Assembly (NCBI RefSeq): GCF_030042015.1
Contig: NZ_JASIAL010000499.1
Coordinates: 1 to 28,001 of the forward strand
Source: Trebonia sp030042015
GTDB lineage: Bacteria > Actinomycetota > Actinomycetes > Streptosporangiales > Streptosporangiaceae
Direction: 5' to 3'
DNA: 28,001 nt
The notes under the pieces are model-generated. The model did no database searches and was not told where the DNA came from. It saw nothing but the letters and a program-made list of their open reading frames with translations. The position numbers were made by a program, and so were the translations under genes. Shown piece after piece: positions 9,925-20,643 of this stretch; the stretch's first letter is position 1; every line of letters starts with the position of its first letter.

Positions 9925-10476
9925 TCAGAGGCCGCGGTTGCGGAGGATGTCCTCGATGTCCTTCATGTCGTCGTCGGGCGGCGCCGCGCCCTTGCGGGAA
10001 CCCTTCGCCTGCGGCGCCTGGTTCTTGACGACGGGCTGCGGCTCCCTGACCGCGGGCAGCGAGGCCGTGCCGCCGGCCGCCGGCAGGCCCGCGGGGGCCG
10101 CCCCCGTAGCGGACGGCGCGGCCTTCTTGTCGGCCTTCTCCGCTGCCCGTGCCCCGGCCCTGCCCCGCGCGGCCTTACGGCGCTCCCGCCCGCTTGTGGT
10201 CATGAACAGCACGACGCACAGCGCGGTGACGGCCACGCCGGCCCACTTGACCGGAGAGAAGACGAAGCCGGAGGCGAAGTTGCCGATCGCGTCGCCGATC
10301 TTCCAGAGCATCTTGATCGAGCCGGTCAGGTAGGCGGCAATCGGGATCAGCGACCATGCCGCGCCGCGCAGCATGGCGCGGAACCCGCGTGGCCGCCCGT
10401 ACGCGTAGGTCAGCACCAGCCCGAGCGCGGTGAGCACCGCGCATACCGGGAGCCAGAAGATACTGTCGTAGCCCAT
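9925..10476 (-). CDS. Small membrane protein with charged C-terminal tail, unknown function
   Basis: A 183-residue protein starting MGYDSIFWLPV. It has two to three hydrophobic segments in the first 100 residues (about 5-22, 33-55 and 75-93), then a long basic and Ala/Pro-rich cytoplasmic-looking tail ending in the acidic DDDMKDIEDILRNRGL. I recognise no catalytic motif. Similar short proteins are widespread in actinomycetes and are sometimes labelled cellulose synthase without evidence, so I give no function. GGGAGG six bases before the ATG fixes the start. It lies 79 bp downstream of the HAD hydrolase gene on the same strand and may be co-transcribed. The EDILRNRGL end suggests a conserved C-terminal interaction segment. 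Confidence 0.75.
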   Translation of the reverse strand: MGYDSIFWLPVCAVLTALGLVLTYAYGRPRGFRAMLRGAAWSLIPIAAYLTGSIKMLWKIGDAIGNFASGFVFSPVKWAGVAVTALCVVLFMTTSGRERRKAARGRAGARAAEKADKKAAPSATGAAPAGLPAAGGTASLPAVREPQPVVKNQAPQAKGSRKGAAPPDDDMKDIEDILRNRGL

Positions 10477-10555
10477 GACGCGCCTCCCTGCTGAATCCCA
10501 TCCTGACATACCGGGCGGACTGCCAGGAACGCCGCCGCGGCGTGGCGCGGCGCGG

Positions 10556-11209
10556 TCATGCCGCCAGTTCGCGGAGGAACGCGAGCGTGACCTCCCGCAG
10601 CGACCGCACCACGACGCGACCCGCGGCGGGCGGGATCGGCAAAAGCGACGGCACCGCCACCACCCGGCACCCGGCGGACCCCGCGGAGGCGACGCCGTTC
10701 GGCGAGTCCTCGAGCGCCACGCAGCGCGCGGGGTCGGCGCCGAGCAGCTTGGCCGCCAGCAGGTAGGGCTCCGGGTCCGGCTTGGTCACGGTGACGTCGT
10801 CGGCGCACACCGTCACAGGGAACGCCATTGCCGTGCTGGCGAGCACGGCGTCGGCGAACGACCGCTTCGAGGACGTCACGAGCCCGTGCGGGACGCCCGC
10901 GCCGGCCACCGCGGCGAGCAGTTCCCGCGCGCCCGGCCGCACGACCACGCGGCCGTCCCGCACCCGCTTGCGCATCCCATCGGTCATCCAGCGCTCCACG
11001 GCCTCTGGCGGCGCGGGCCTGGTCGCCTTGGCGAGCAGGTAGCCGACCGTCCGCTGCATGCTGCCGCCGAGCAGCGCCTCCTGGTCGTGTGCCGTCCACG
11101 TCGTCCCGAGCAGCGCCATGACCTCGGTCTCCGTCTCCAGCCAGAGCGGCTCGGTGTCCACGAGCAGGCCGTCCAAGTCGAACAGCACCGCCGCGAGCCC
11201 GCCCGTCAC
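10556..11209 (-). CDS. HAD-superfamily hydrolase, subfamily IA
   Basis: A 217-residue haloacid-dehalogenase-like phosphatase or phosphoglucomutase. Motif I is FDLDGLLVDTE with the nucleophile Asp11 and acid/base Asp13. The helical cap follows (about residues 20-80). Motif II is LVTSSKR, motif III the Lys in VTKPDPEPYLLAAKLLG, and motif IV ALEDSPNGVASA. This pattern is that of the beta-phosphoglucomutase/phosphoglycolate phosphatase group; the substrate is not predictable. The GTG at 11209 is chosen because GGAGGGA lies just upstream and the HAD core begins at once; a longer frame from 11308 adds 33 residues without domain similarity. An HAD gene beside metH is common in actinomycetes, but here an IS66 remnant and a hairpin lie between the two. 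Confidence 0.9.
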   Translation of the reverse strand: MTGGLAAVLFDLDGLLVDTEPLWLETETEVMALLGTTWTAHDQEALLGGSMQRTVGYLLAKATRPAPPEAVERWMTDGMRKRVRDGRVVVRPGARELLAAVAGAGVPHGLVTSSKRSFADAVLASTAMAFPVTVCADDVTVTKPDPEPYLLAAKLLGADPARCVALEDSPNGVASAGSAGCRVVAVPSLLPIPPAAGRVVVRSLREVTLAFLRELAA

Positions 11210-11353
11210 CTCGTCTCCCTCCTGAAGCGCTGGTGACGGCGACACGCCGCCATCAGCGGGACTTCCATGATGACCGATCGTCGGCGCGCGCGTGCCGCAC
11301 GAGCGCACCCTGCTCGCGGTCCGCTATGTCCGCAATGCCGGAACATCGGAATC

Positions 11354-11863
11354 GTAGCTATTCAGCAGGGGTTCAGGCCTGGTGTGTGGCGCGCTTTGCG
11401 GTGACGACACGCCCGCGCCGCCGGCGGGCTGCGGTGGGTGCACCTGGCCCGCACCCGGTACGGGCGGTGGGCGAACCTGACCGGGCACACCGCCACCGCC
11501 CGGGCAGCCCGCGCCATCGCCCGCCGCTTCCAGCGGTATGAGGACATGATCCTGCGCTTCGCCACCCGCCCCGACCTCGACATCTTCACCAACAACGAAG
11601 CCGAGCGGACGATCAGGCCCGTCAAGGTCGCCCAGCGCAGCTCCGGAGGATGCTGGCGCACCCTGCAAGGCCTGGCCGAGTTCGCCATCGTCCAGTCCTA
11701 CCTGTCCACCGCAGCCGAATGGGAGATCAGCAAACTCGACGCCCTCCGCGACCTCTTCGGCGGCCACCCTGGATACCGCCCGGACTCCAGCCAGATAACC
11801 AGCCCGCCACTCGCGCGCCACAGCACGTCACGCCATCCCAGTGACCGCTTGCTGAACAGCTAC
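11354..11863 (+). mobile_element. Internally deleted IS66-family element with intact ends
   Basis: The left end GTAGCTATTCAGCA (11354-11367) and right end TGCTGAACAGCTAC (11850-11863) are inverted repeats matching at 13 of 14 positions. The element is flanked by a perfect 8-bp direct repeat TCGGAATC (11346-11353 and 11864-11871), the duplication length known for IS66. Inside is only the C-terminal part of an IS66 transposase, so the 510-bp element cannot transpose alone. It may have been mobilised by a full-length copy elsewhere, or deleted after insertion. It sits between metH and the HAD hydrolase gene and disrupts no gene. Confidence 0.85.
11405..11788 (+). pseudogene. IS66 transposase, C-terminal fragment
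   Basis: The frame encodes LRWVHLARTRYGRWANL, then a helical stretch, then IFTNNEAERTIRPVKVAQRSSGG and FAIVQSYLSTAAEWEISKLDALRDLF. This is the conserved C-terminus of IS66 DDE transposases, including the final catalytic Glu in the TNNxAE motif. The N-terminus, the zinc-finger region and the first two catalytic Asp residues are missing. A stop codon at 11402-11404 lies immediately upstream in frame. No ribosome binding site precedes it. The frame runs on past the right terminal repeat without its original stop. It is a remnant of roughly 125 codons from a protein usually over 450 residues. Confidence 0.85.
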
Positions 11864-11892
11864 TCGGAATCAGACATTCCGGACAAGCCGAT

Positions 11893-11940
11893 TAACGGGG
11901 AGGAAAATGCCGGTCAGGGGCGGCATTTTCTTTCCCGTTA
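11893..11940. terminator. 48-nt strong hairpin between IS66 remnant and metH
   Basis: Arms at 11893-11912 and 11921-11940 form a 20-bp stem around the loop GTCAGGGG. The inner nine pairs (AAAATGCCG with CGGCATTTT) and the outer seven are perfect, and the two G-U wobbles fall between them when read as plus-strand RNA. There is no terminal U run. It lies about 140 bases past the metH stop and may end the metH transcript, though the wobbles favour the rightward direction. Confidence 0.5.
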
Positions 11941-12079
11941 TCCAGGCTGCCGGGGCGACTCGCGGATCAGGAGAACGGCAGCGACCAGTGCGACAGGCGT
12001 GGTGGGTGCCCCGGCGCGGGGGCTCCCGCGGGAGCGCGGAGCCGCCCGCGGGGGCGGGCGTGCCCGCGGGCGCCGCGCG

Positions 12080-15619
<3,540 letters not shown>

Positions 15620-15753
15620 AGGCCTCCAGAGTGTAGACGTTTATGGGCTCAACACAAAAGACACGCGGCAAAAATTGTGCGAATCACAGGTAGCGTACTG
15701 GCACGACCTGGCGACGTAGGCTGTAGTCACGGGGCGCGCGCCCGTGCCGATCC

Positions 15754-15768
15754 GGAGGTGAAGTCATC
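15754..15768 (+). promoter_or_regulatory. Shine-Dalgarno GGAGGTGA followed by ATC instead of a standard start
   Basis: GGAGGTGA at 15754-15761 is a near-perfect anti-16S match. The codon seven bases after GGAGG, in the PAC2 frame, is ATC (15766-15768), preceded by GTC. No ATG, GTG or TTG occurs in that frame between the upstream stop at 15724 and 15937. A six-pair hairpin CACGGG-N7-CCCGTG (15728-15746) ends seven bases before it. Confidence 0.6.
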
Positions 15769-16632
15769 AAGTTCAGCGACGTCGATGGCCCGCTGCTGCA
15801 CCCAGTCGCGGTCGCCGCGTTCGAGGGGTGGAATGACGCGGCCGAGGCGGCAAGCGGCACGGTCAACCACCTCGGCATCGCCTGGCAGTCCACCCCGATC
15901 GCCGCCATCGACCCTGATGACTTCTACGACTTCCAGGTGAACCGGCCGGTGATCGAGGTCGTCGGCGGGAAGGCCGAGCGGCTGGTCTGGCCGACCACTA
16001 GGCTGTCCCTGGCGCGGGCGTCGGCCACCGGGCTGCCCAGGGACGTCGTGCTCGTGCACGGCGTCGAGCCGAACATGCGCTGGCGCGGCTTCACCGATGA
16101 GCTGATCGGCGGCTTGACCGAGCTTGGCGTCGAGATGGTGATCCTGGTGGGCGCGCTGCTCGCCGACTCCCCGCACACCCGGCCGGTGCCTGTGCAGGTC
16201 AGCGGGACCAACACGCACCTGCTGCGCAGCGTGGGTTCCGAGCCGTCCGACTACAAGGGCTCGTCGGGAATCGTCGGGGTCCTGGCGTACGCGTGCGCGG
16301 GCGCGGACCTCCCCACGGTGTCGCTGTGGGCCTCGGTGCCCCATTACGTCGCGCAGGCGCCGTCGCCCAAGGTGACGCTGGCGCTGCTGCGCACCGTCGA
16401 GGACATCCTGGACGCGCCGCTGCCCATGGCCGACCTGCCCGAGGAGGCGCGCGCGTGGGAGCGGGGCGTGGACGAACTCGCGCAGCAGGACTCCGACGTG
16501 GCGGAGTACGTGCGGACGCTCGAGGAGGCCAAGGACGCCACCGACCTGCCCGAGGCGTCAGGCGATGCGATCGCCCGCGAATTCGAGCGTTACCTGCGCC
16601 GCCGCGGCAACCACGGGGACGGCGAGGCCTGA
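15766..16632 (+). CDS. PAC2 family protein
   Basis: A proteasome-assembly-chaperone-2-like protein of about 288 residues, matching the roughly 290 residues of actinobacterial members such as Rv2125. The N-terminal AAFEGWNDAAEAASGTVNHL, the central DVVLVHGVEPNMRWRGF, VILVGALLADSPHTRP, and SSGIVGVLAYACAGADLPTVSLWASVPHYV are hallmark PAC2 segments. The C-terminus is a helical acidic extension with EFERYLRRRG. Its role in bacteria is not established; a link to proteasome or ATP-grasp partners is speculative. The conserved N-terminus lies upstream of the first standard start (GTG at 15937), so translation probably begins at ATC 15766 or GTC 15763, or a base is wrong in the sequence. It is divergent from metH, as in mycobacteria. 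Confidence 0.85.
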   Translation: MKFSDVDGPLLHPVAVAAFEGWNDAAEAASGTVNHLGIAWQSTPIAAIDPDDFYDFQVNRPVIEVVGGKAERLVWPTTRLSLARASATGLPRDVVLVHGVEPNMRWRGFTDELIGGLTELGVEMVILVGALLADSPHTRPVPVQVSGTNTHLLRSVGSEPSDYKGSSGIVGVLAYACAGADLPTVSLWASVPHYVAQAPSPKVTLALLRTVEDILDAPLPMADLPEEARAWERGVDELAQQDSDVAEYVRTLEEAKDATDLPEASGDAIAREFERYLRRRGNHGDGEA

Positions 16633-16684
16633 CCTGCCTGCGCACGGGTGGCGTGCCGCGGTGGGGGGCGCGCCGGGCGCTAGG

Positions 16685-16701
16685 CGCCGGTTAGACCGGC
16701 G
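16685..16701. terminator. Hairpin between convergent genes
   Basis: CGCCGG-TTAGA-CCGGCG is a perfect six-pair stem overlapping the stop codon of the leftward SCO1664-family gene. GGCGC-TAG-GCGCC just before it is a second small stem. Together they fill the 58-bp gap between the convergent PAC2 and SCO1664-family genes. Confidence 0.35.
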
Positions 16702-17446
16702 GCCAGGGGACCGCGGGCCAGTCTTCCGACGGGTAGGGGTGGACGCGGTGCTTGAGGAGCTTGTCCACCCGGATCTTGGTGGCGCTGATCTCGGCGCGGG
16801 TCAGGTGCCTGGACAGTTCCGTGGCGAGCCAGCCCCCGGCCAGGTCGTCCGCCAGACGGCGCAGCGCCTCAACAGAATTCCTGGGCAGCGTCTTGCCGCG
16901 CCACTGCCACAGCACGGTGCGCAGCTTGTAGTCCTCGGCGAAGCAGACGCCGTGGTCGCAGCCGTACAGGTGACCGTCGGGGACGGGAAGCAGGTGGCCG
17001 ATCTTGCGGTCGGCGTTGTTGACGACTGCGTCGAACACCGCCATCTCGCGCAGCCCCGCGTGGTCGCTGCGGCGGGACAGGGCGATCAGGTCCACCTCGG
17101 GGTCGAGTTCGATCCACAGCTGGCACATGCCCGGGCCGAACGGACCGTCCCGCATCACGGTCGGCGGCACGATGTTCCAGCCGGCCGCCCGGGACACCGC
17201 GTAGGCCGCGACCTCACGGCCGGCCAGCGTGCCCGTCGGGAAGTCCCACAGCGGCCGCTCCCCCGCGACCGGCTTGTACACGCAGGCCGCCTGCGCGCCG
17301 CCGCCCTTGAGCGTGCAGTAGAGCGTCGCGTTGGACGCGTCGACGAGGCGGCCTTCCACCTCCATCGTTCCGCGCTCGAGCAACTCGAGCGCGGCGCGCT
17401 CGCCGTCCGGGATGTCCATGTCCCCGGCCGGAGCGCGCTCAGCCAT
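16691..17446 (-). CDS. SCO1664 family protein (PI3/4-kinase-like fold)
   Basis: A 251-residue member of the actinobacterial family TIGR03843, distantly related to phosphatidylinositol 3- and 4-kinases. Family hallmarks are MEVEGRLVDASNATLYC, the Lys in CVYKPVAGERPLWDFPTGTLAGREVAAY, the HxxD-like VVNNADRKIGHLL, and the aspartate region DGHLYGCDHGVCF. These resemble a kinase active site (Lys, catalytic Asp, metal Asp), but no activity is proven. I start it at the ATG at 17446, which overlaps the DUF3090 stop by 8 bp; the frame is open further and the Shine-Dalgarno is weak, so it is probably translationally coupled. It is the last gene of the conserved trio with DUF3090 and the phosphomutase-like protein. 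In other actinomycetes mshC usually lies nearby; here it does not. Confidence 0.9.
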   Translation of the reverse strand: MAERAPAGDMDIPDGERAALELLERGTMEVEGRLVDASNATLYCTLKGGGAQAACVYKPVAGERPLWDFPTGTLAGREVAAYAVSRAAGWNIVPPTVMRDGPFGPGMCQLWIELDPEVDLIALSRRSDHAGLREMAVFDAVVNNADRKIGHLLPVPDGHLYGCDHGVCFAEDYKLRTVLWQWRGKTLPRNSVEALRRLADDLAGGWLATELSRHLTRAEISATKIRVDKLLKHRVHPYPSEDWPAVPWPPV

Positions 17447-17999
17447 GGCTGGCCCGGTGGCCGTTCTGCCGTGGGCAGACATGCCCGGTGGAGTCGAGCG
17501 GGAGCCCGCACAGCGGGCAGGGCGGCCGGCCGGCGGCGACAAGCTGCAGCGCGCGCTGGGCGAACGCCCGGGCGGCCCCCGGCGTGATGCGCACCCGCAG
17601 CACCCCAGGACCGTCGAGCGGAACGTCGTCGGCGAGCGGCTCCACTGGCTGCTCGCTCTCCTCCTGCGCTTCGATGACGACCCGGTCGCCGTCGCTGTCC
17701 CAGGCCAGCGCGATCGCACCGACCCGGAAGTCCTCGGTCAGCGGGAGGTCAAGCGGGCCGTCATCGCGGAGCGCGGCCGGCGCCGCGGCCGGAATGGAGG
17801 TGCTGCCGCCAGTTCGCCGCAGCACCTCGTCCAGCAGCTCGTCGATTCGCTCCGCGAGGAGGCTAACCTGGAACTTCTCCAGCACGACGCTGGTCACGCG
17901 GCCACTAGAACTCGCTTGCAGATAGAACGTCCGGTCGCCCGGCTGCCCTACTGAGCCGGCGACGAACCTGTCCGGCGGGTCATAGTAAAAGACCGGCAT
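17439..17999 (-). CDS. DUF3090 family protein
   Basis: A 186-residue protein of family TIGR03847, the middle gene of an actinobacterial trio of unknown function. It begins PVFYYDPPDRFVAGSVGQPGDRTFYLQA, followed by VVLEKFQVSLLAERIDELLDEV, both characteristic. The C-terminus carries a small Cys-rich motif, CPLCGLPLDSTGHVCPRQNGH, with CxxC and a later Cys/His set that could bind zinc. GAGG lies eight bases before the ATG. The gene starts 4 bp after the stop of the phosphomutase-like gene and overlaps the SCO1664-family start, so the three genes form one operon. Confidence 0.92.
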   Translation of the reverse strand: MPVFYYDPPDRFVAGSVGQPGDRTFYLQASSSGRVTSVVLEKFQVSLLAERIDELLDEVLRRTGGSTSIPAAAPAALRDDGPLDLPLTEDFRVGAIALAWDSDGDRVVIEAQEESEQPVEPLADDVPLDGPGVLRVRITPGAARAFAQRALQLVAAGRPPCPLCGLPLDSTGHVCPRQNGHRASHG

Positions 18000-18003
18000 A
18001 GTC

Positions 18004-18873
18004 CTATCCTCGCTTGTCGGCCAGCCCGTCACTAGTCGGGGCCGCCGGAATTCCGGCGGCTGCGCCACTGGCCGCCGGGCCGCCGGCCGGGCCGTCGGCG
18101 AGGCTGCCCGCGCCGTTCGCCGCCGCGCCGGCCACGCCTGCCGGGTTTGTCCCGGTTGCCGGGTTGACACTGCTGCCCGCTCCGCCGCCGATCACGGCGT
18201 CGCTCTCCACGTCGAGCCCGGCGTGCGCGGCGGCGGCGGCCTGCGGCAGCAGGTCCGCCACGCCCCCTCCCACGTCGTTCAGCCGGAGCAGGAAAGGCCG
18301 CAGCGGCGTGTACCGGATCACGGTCAGCGAACAGGGGTCTGCCTGGATTCGCTGGCACAGATCCAGGTGCAGGCCCAGGCTGTCCGCCACGATCGCCTTG
18401 ATGACGTCACCGTGCGAGCAGATCAGGTAGGTCGCGTCCTTACCGAGCCTGGCGTTCCATTCCCGCACCGCCGCGACCGCCCGGTGCTGCATGTCCAGCA
18501 TCGACTCGCCTTCGGTCCCGGGGAACCGTACCGCGCTCGGGTGCGCCTGGACGACCGGCCAGAGCGGGTCCTTCTCCAGCTCCTTCAGCGTCCGTCCCGT
18601 CCAGTCACCGTAGTGGCACTCCCCGAGCCGGGGATCGGTGACGATCGTGGGCAGATGACCGTTGCGGGCGGCCGCGATCGGTTCGGTGGTCTGCTGGCAG
18701 CGGTCCAGCGGGCTGGTCACGATCGCGTCGAGCGGGACGGGCGCCAGCCGGGCCGCGAGCGCGACCGCCTGCGCGCGCCCGCGCTCGTCAAGGCCGACGC
18801 CCGGCAGCCAGCCCGTCAGCACATGCCCCGTCGTGGCCGTGAGGCCGTGCCGGACGAGCAGAACTGTTGTCAC
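18004..18873 (-). CDS. Histidine phosphatase, MSMEG_4193-type phosphomutase-like
   Basis: A 289-residue histidine-phosphatase-superfamily protein. The N-terminal VTTVLLVRHGLTATTG has the catalytic His9 in the RHG motif. SPLDRCQQTTEP, ECHYGDWTGRTLKEL and the second histidine in ICSHGDVIKAIVADSL are also typical of TIGR03848, the first member of the trio. The last 70 residues are an Ala/Gly/Pro-rich low-complexity extension not needed for the fold. I chose GTG 18873, where homologues begin, although AGGAAG is only two to three bases upstream. A TAAAGT box eight bases before the GTG could instead make the transcript leaderless. The substrate is unknown. Confidence 0.9.
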   Translation of the reverse strand: MTTVLLVRHGLTATTGHVLTGWLPGVGLDERGRAQAVALAARLAPVPLDAIVTSPLDRCQQTTEPIAAARNGHLPTIVTDPRLGECHYGDWTGRTLKELEKDPLWPVVQAHPSAVRFPGTEGESMLDMQHRAVAAVREWNARLGKDATYLICSHGDVIKAIVADSLGLHLDLCQRIQADPCSLTVIRYTPLRPFLLRLNDVGGGVADLLPQAAAAAHAGLDVESDAVIGGGAGSSVNPATGTNPAGVAGAAANGAGSLADGPAGGPAASGAAAGIPAAPTSDGLADKRG

Positions 18874-18948
18874 GCTTCCTGACTTTAGAACATTGCCCGT
18901 ATTGGGCGGACGCGGCACAGTCCGCGCCGGCTGGCTCCGGCCGGCCGC

Positions 18949-19746
18949 CTAGATCCCGTCGGCCGCGCTCAGCGAGTACTCGGCGTTGCCGAAGCTCACC
19001 AGGTCACCCGCCCGCACCCGCACCTGGCCGCGCACCCGCCAGCCATTCACCCGGGTGCCGTTGGTGGAGGCGAGGTCGGTCAGCAGCCAGCCGTCTTCGG
19101 TGCGCTCGAGCCTGGCGTGGACACGGGACACGGTCATATCGGCGATCGCGAGGTCGCAGTTGGCGTCCCTGCCGATGCTGAAGTGGGTGCCGTCGCCACG
19201 CGGGAACTGCAGGGGAAGCGGCCGCCGTGTCTGCGGGGCGCGCTCCATGCCGCCCGTCAGCCTGCGAGCCGGACCGCTGCCCGGCGGCAGGCCGGCGACC
19301 GCGGCATCCCCCGGCCGGACCGTGGCATCCCCGTGCTGGAACGCCGCTGACGAGATCCGCCGCGGCAGCGCCGAGCGCAGCCGGCTGACCAGGGATGCCG
19401 GGCGCCCGGCCGGCGGGCCGCCCGGCTCCGGCAGCGCGGGCACGGGCGTGACGGGCACGGGCGCGGGCCCGGCGGGGACGCGGGCGACCGCTCCGCCGAT
19501 GCCCGGCTCAGGCGACGGCGCGGGCGCCTCCGGCAGGTCGGCGAGCAGCGGCGGCAGGTCCGCCTGATGCCGGGCCTGGAGCACCGCGCTCATCCGGAAG
19601 AGGAACGTGTCCTGGGAGAGGCGACCCGCGGCGAACTCCTCGGTGAGCCTGGCGACCACCTCGTCACGCTCGGCGTCGGAGGCCCGGACACCGCTGACCG
19701 GCTGCGCATCAGGCTGTGTAGGGGCTTCAGGCGCAGTACCTCCCAT
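18949..19746 (-). CDS. DUF1707 and FHA domain protein
   Basis: A 265-residue two-domain protein. The N-terminal DUF1707 segment (about residues 18-72, VRASDAERDEVVARLTEEFAAGRLSQDTF) is common in actinobacterial membrane or signalling proteins. It is followed by a Pro/Ala-rich linker of about 90 residues. The C-terminal FHA domain (about 185-262) has the phosphothreonine-binding signatures FSIGRDANCDLAIADMTVSRVHARL and LTDLASTNGTRVNG. It probably reads Ser/Thr kinase phosphorylation; no kinase gene is in the window. The start at ATG 19746 has no Shine-Dalgarno, but a -10 element seven bases upstream suggests a leaderless transcript. It follows fabI by 102 bp on the same strand. Confidence 0.88.
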   Translation of the reverse strand: MGGTAPEAPTQPDAQPVSGVRASDAERDEVVARLTEEFAAGRLSQDTFLFRMSAVLQARHQADLPPLLADLPEAPAPSPEPGIGGAVARVPAGPAPVPVTPVPALPEPGGPPAGRPASLVSRLRSALPRRISSAAFQHGDATVRPGDAAVAGLPPGSGPARRLTGGMERAPQTRRPLPLQFPRGDGTHFSIGRDANCDLAIADMTVSRVHARLERTEDGWLLTDLASTNGTRVNGWRVRGQVRVRAGDLVSFGNAEYSLSAADGI

Positions 19747-19753
19747 GACATGG

Positions 19754-19782
19754 AGTATCGGGACCAACGCAGCCCAGCGCAA
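19754..19782 (-). promoter_or_regulatory. Leaderless promoter of the FHA gene
   Basis: On the minus strand TTGCGC (plus 19777-19782) and GATACT (plus 19754-19759) are 17 bp apart, and GATACT ends seven bases before the ATG. Transcription would start at or next to the ATG, consistent with the missing ribosome binding site. Confidence 0.45.
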
Positions 19783-19848
19783 CAAAAACGCGGCGGTACG
19801 GGCGCGGCCCGCCCGGGCGCGGCAGCCAGGGGGGTCTGCTGCCCGACG

Positions 19849-20613
19849 TCAGACGCCGACGGCGTGCACGCCGCCATCCACGTGCACGATTTCCCCGGTT
19901 GTCGCCGGGAACCAGTCGGAAAGCAACGCGACGCACGCCCGCGCCGCCGGCTCCGGGTCGGTGATCGACCACCCGAGGGGCGCCCGCTGCGACCAGACGT
20001 CCTCGAACCTGTCAAAACCAGGGATGGACTTGGCCGCCATGGTGCGCAGCGGCCCGGCCGCGACCAGGTTCACCCGCACCCGCTGCGGTCCCAGGCCTGC
20101 GGCCAGGTAGCGGGCGCAGGATTCAAGGCCCGCCTTGGCGACGCCCATCCAGTCATAGCCCGGCCAGGCCATGCTCGCGTCGAAGTCGAGGCCGACGACC
20201 GACCCGCCGCCGGGCATCAGCGGCAGCGCCGCCATCGCCAGCGACTTGAGCGAGAACGCGGACACGTGCACGGCGGTGGCCACGTCCTCCCACGAGGTGG
20301 CGAGGAAGTTGCCGCCGAGCGCGGACTGCGGGGCGAAGCCGATCGCGTGCACCACGCCGTCGAGACCGTCGACGTGCTCGCTGACCCGCGACGCGAGCGA
20401 CTCCAGGTGCGCCGGGCTGGTCACGTCAAGCTCGAGCACCGGCGGCGGCTGCGGCAGGCGCCTGGCGATCCGCTCCACCAGGCTCAGCCGGCCGAACCCG
20501 GTCAGCACCAGCGTCGCGCCCTCCTGCTGCGCGACCCGGGCCACGTGGAAGGCGATCGATGCGTCGGTCAGCACCCCGGTCACCAGGATCCGCTTGCCGT
20601 CGAGGATTCCCAT
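19849..20613 (-). CDS. fabI: Enoyl-ACP reductase (InhA/FabI type)
   Basis: A 254-residue NADH-dependent enoyl-acyl-carrier-protein reductase that performs the last step of each fatty-acid elongation cycle. The N-terminus GKRILVTGVLTDASIAFHVARVAQQEGA is the FabI/InhA form of the Rossmann nucleotide site. The catalytic Tyr153 and Lys160 are in the Y-x6-K motif YDWMGVAK. The AAGPLRTMAAKSI loop and C-terminal GEIVHVDGGVHAVG complete the family pattern. AGGA lies five bases before the ATG. It follows the fabG gene by 30 bp, the same order as the mabA-inhA operon of mycobacteria, so the two act together in type II fatty acid synthesis. FabI is the target of isoniazid-type and triclosan-type inhibitors. 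Confidence 0.96.
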   Translation of the reverse strand: MGILDGKRILVTGVLTDASIAFHVARVAQQEGATLVLTGFGRLSLVERIARRLPQPPPVLELDVTSPAHLESLASRVSEHVDGLDGVVHAIGFAPQSALGGNFLATSWEDVATAVHVSAFSLKSLAMAALPLMPGGGSVVGLDFDASMAWPGYDWMGVAKAGLESCARYLAAGLGPQRVRVNLVAAGPLRTMAAKSIPGFDRFEDVWSQRAPLGWSITDPEPAARACVALLSDWFPATTGEIVHVDGGVHAVGV

Positions 20614-20643
20614 CGCTGTCCTGCTTCCGTTGTGGGGTGCCGC

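Noticed and set aside
15620..15765. Cobalamin or SAM riboswitch upstream of metH
   Set aside because: The divergent gap is only 146 bp and contains no B12-box or recognisable riboswitch core.
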